NCBI GenBank assembly: GCA_003541985.1
Contig: DPLM01000065.1
Span: 1-7,681 of the forward strand
Source: Deltaproteobacteria bacterium
GTDB lineage: Bacteria > SAR324 > NAC60-12
Length of the DNA stretch: 7,681 bases
Direction of reading: 5' to 3'
The notes under the pieces were generated by a model. It saw nothing but the letters and a program-made list of their open reading frames with translations, was not told the DNA's origin and did not search any database. Shown piece by piece: positions 6,594 through 7,681 of this stretch. Position 1 is the first letter of the stretch. The number at the start of each line of letters is the position of its first letter. The position numbers were made by a program, and so were the translations under genes.

Positions 6594-7163
6594 TCAACGC
6601 TTATAATGCACACCACGGAGTTCGATCAATCCAGTCTTCAGTTCGTAGCGCAAATCTGAACCATCGACATCGCTATCCTGCCAGTTCATTTGTACTGCTC
6701 CTGGCATCCGCAGTACTTCTGTTTGCAAATCGTATATAGCGCGCTCTGCCTGCAAATATAATTTGCTATCGCGTTCCACCTCGACCTCACCACGAATTTC
6801 CACCAACTGCCGACGCCAGTCGATCAAAGCTTCGTCAGCATGTACTAGCGTGTCTGTGAATGGTATTGTTTCGGGATTAGGATGCAGGCGCAATCGAGGT
6901 TGCTCCACATTCATGAGCGAACTATCCTCAGCCATCAAAGCTCGAAGACCCGTTAAGGTCCAGCGTTTGAAGTTTTTTTGATAATCCTGCAGAGTAATTT
7001 GCTCCAACTGTAGCACCTGACTCTCCGGCAAGGGCAGCAATGGTAGTGATTCAGAGGTGGAGTTGGAGAGAGCAAAATACAAGGCAAGGGGACCCAGTAG
7101 TAGTAACAGCAAGAATTCTTGCCAGTGGGCCAATAGTAGCGCTCGGACACGTGATCCGGTCAT
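6594..7163 (-). CDS. lptC: LptC-family LPS export protein
   Basis: LptC is the bitopic inner-membrane partner of the LptBFG transporter and passes lipopolysaccharide to LptA in the periplasm. This 189-residue protein has a short basic N-terminus, one membrane span (about 17-32, very Leu-rich) and a periplasmic beta-strand domain. Typical LptC/LptA-like strands include ITLQDYQKNFKRWTLTG (start near 56), PRLRLHPN, VEIRGEVEVERDSKLYLQAERAIYDLQTEVLRM in two adjoining pieces, and a final DLRYELKTGLIELRGVH. The last matches the family's closing pattern of a hairpin with G-x-x-x-L-x-G-x-V. Length is normal for LptC. It begins 20 nt after the upstream gene's stop with only a weak ribosome binding site. 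Unusually, no lptA, lptB, rpoN or KDO-8-phosphate phosphatase gene, its frequent neighbours, follows; a beta-helix protein does instead. Confidence 0.82.
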   Translation of the reverse strand: MTGSRVRALLLAHWQEFLLLLLLGPLALYFALSNSTSESLPLLPLPESQVLQLEQITLQDYQKNFKRWTLTGLRALMAEDSSLMNVEQPRLRLHPNPETIPFTDTLVHADEALIDWRRQLVEIRGEVEVERDSKLYLQAERAIYDLQTEVLRMPGAVQMNWQDSDVDGSDLRYELKTGLIELRGVHYKR

Positions 7164-7183
7164 TGGAACTCAGCGTAAGCCTT

Positions 7184-7663
7184 TTAGAAACGTAACTGTA
7201 GACCAGCATGCCATGATTGGCCATCTTCTGAAGGAGCCGCCCAAAAAGCTAAGGGATCTGCGGGGTGTTCGTTCTGTACTTGAGTCTGAGTATCGGTTGG
7301 TGGGCCAAAATTTGGCTTTGGCAGCACTGGCATCAGATTTTGGTTAAAACTGATGCCATTGATAACTAGATAGAGTCCAAGACCATAGCCCATCAAACCC
7401 CCGATAGTCATACTTCCCGAAATCGATTCCCGAAATGCAGCTCCAGAGAGAAAATGATATGAAACTCCGATCGCAGCTCCCCAGAGAGAACCATACAGAG
7501 TGTTCCAGAAGACTGACTGCATTACGGGGCCACGGCCACCATTTGCTCCATCCAAAAAGTTTTCAATGCCAGGACCTTCTTGAGCCTGCTGAGCCCAGGC
7601 AACTGGCTGGGACAGGCAGGCGAGTAGCAAAAAGATTGCGATCACTCGGTTGCACTTGCTCAT
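7184..7663 (-). CDS. Secreted glycine-rich membrane protein of unknown function
   Basis: A 159-residue protein I do not recognise. Residues 1-24 form a clear signal peptide (basic MSKCNR, hydrophobic AIFLLLACL, cleavage-like Ala-Trp-Ala before QQ). The mature part has two glycine-rich hydrophobic stretches, about 55-72 (NTLYGSLWGAAIGVSYHF) and 82-105 (SGSMTIGGLMGYGLGLYLV), with regular Gly spacing that suggests packed helices or short membrane strands. A Pro/Gln/Thr-rich linker follows (112-132), and the chain ends WHAGLQLRF. A C-terminal Phe after alternating hydrophobic residues resembles the terminal strand of outer-membrane proteins, but the protein seems too short and has too few amphipathic strands for a full barrel. 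The start is supported by a strong ribosome binding site. It sits 20 nt ahead of lptC, so an envelope role is likely by context. Confidence 0.75.
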   Translation of the reverse strand: MSKCNRVIAIFLLLACLSQPVAWAQQAQEGPGIENFLDGANGGRGPVMQSVFWNTLYGSLWGAAIGVSYHFLSGAAFRESISGSMTIGGLMGYGLGLYLVINGISFNQNLMPVLPKPNFGPPTDTQTQVQNEHPADPLAFWAAPSEDGQSWHAGLQLRF

Positions 7664-7669
7664 GGGAGG

Positions 7670-7676
7670 CCTCCTT
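7670..7676 (-). promoter_or_regulatory. Strong ribosome binding site of the 7663 gene
   Basis: The minus strand reads AAGGAGG, a near-perfect anti-16S match, with a 6-nt spacer (CCTCCC) to the ATG at 7663. This is the best ribosome binding site in the window and fixes the start. The core and spacer together form the 10-base palindrome GGAGGCCTCC (7665-7674), so the site could pair between transcripts, though it has no loop for a normal hairpin. Confidence 0.8.
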
Positions 7677-7681
7677 AAAAC

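Overview
The window looks like a chromosomal segment of a Gram-negative (LPS-bearing, diderm) bacterium, because it carries lpxK and an lptC homologue next to a peptide deformylase gene. The lineage cannot be fixed from the sequence alone. A proteobacterial or deltaproteobacterial/SAR324-like marine lineage is my guess, at low confidence. Every gene I can support lies on the minus strand, so the window reads right to left as one operon-like train. Most joints are tight: ATGA, GTGA or TAA-ATG overlaps, or a 1-nt gap.

Right part (7663 down to 4838): a secreted or membrane protein of unknown function with a strong ribosome binding site; an LptC-family protein (periplasmic part of the LPS exporter); a large left-handed beta-helix protein resembling the acyltransferase half of GlmU but without the nucleotidyltransferase half; and a DUF423 membrane protein.

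Middle part (4837 down to 2641): about 2.2 kb with no intact gene. Reading the minus strand codon by codon, and allowing single-base frame corrections and in-frame stops, it resolves into three adjacent decayed genes. The first begins directly at the DUF423 stop (TAA-ATG) and encoded a small protein with one membrane span and a coiled-coil-like segment. The second starts in a GTGA overlap and is unrecognised. The third is a secretin, the outer-membrane ring of type II secretion or type IV pilus machines. Its C-terminal motifs are still readable, but it carries ten in-frame stops and needs three single-base frame corrections. This is the most notable content of the window: the remains of a secretin-type envelope machine inside an otherwise intact envelope operon.

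Left part (2509 down to 1): a two-span membrane protein with a winged-helix-like C-terminal domain, lpxK one base downstream, peptide deformylase (def), a secreted DUF192 protein overlapping def by 4 nt, and possibly the first codons of another gene at the edge. The intact genes mix LPS assembly (LptC, LpxK), protein maturation (Def) and envelope proteins of unknown role. Loss of the secretin block would have left the downstream essential genes def and lpxK reliant on read-through or on a promoter I could not identify.
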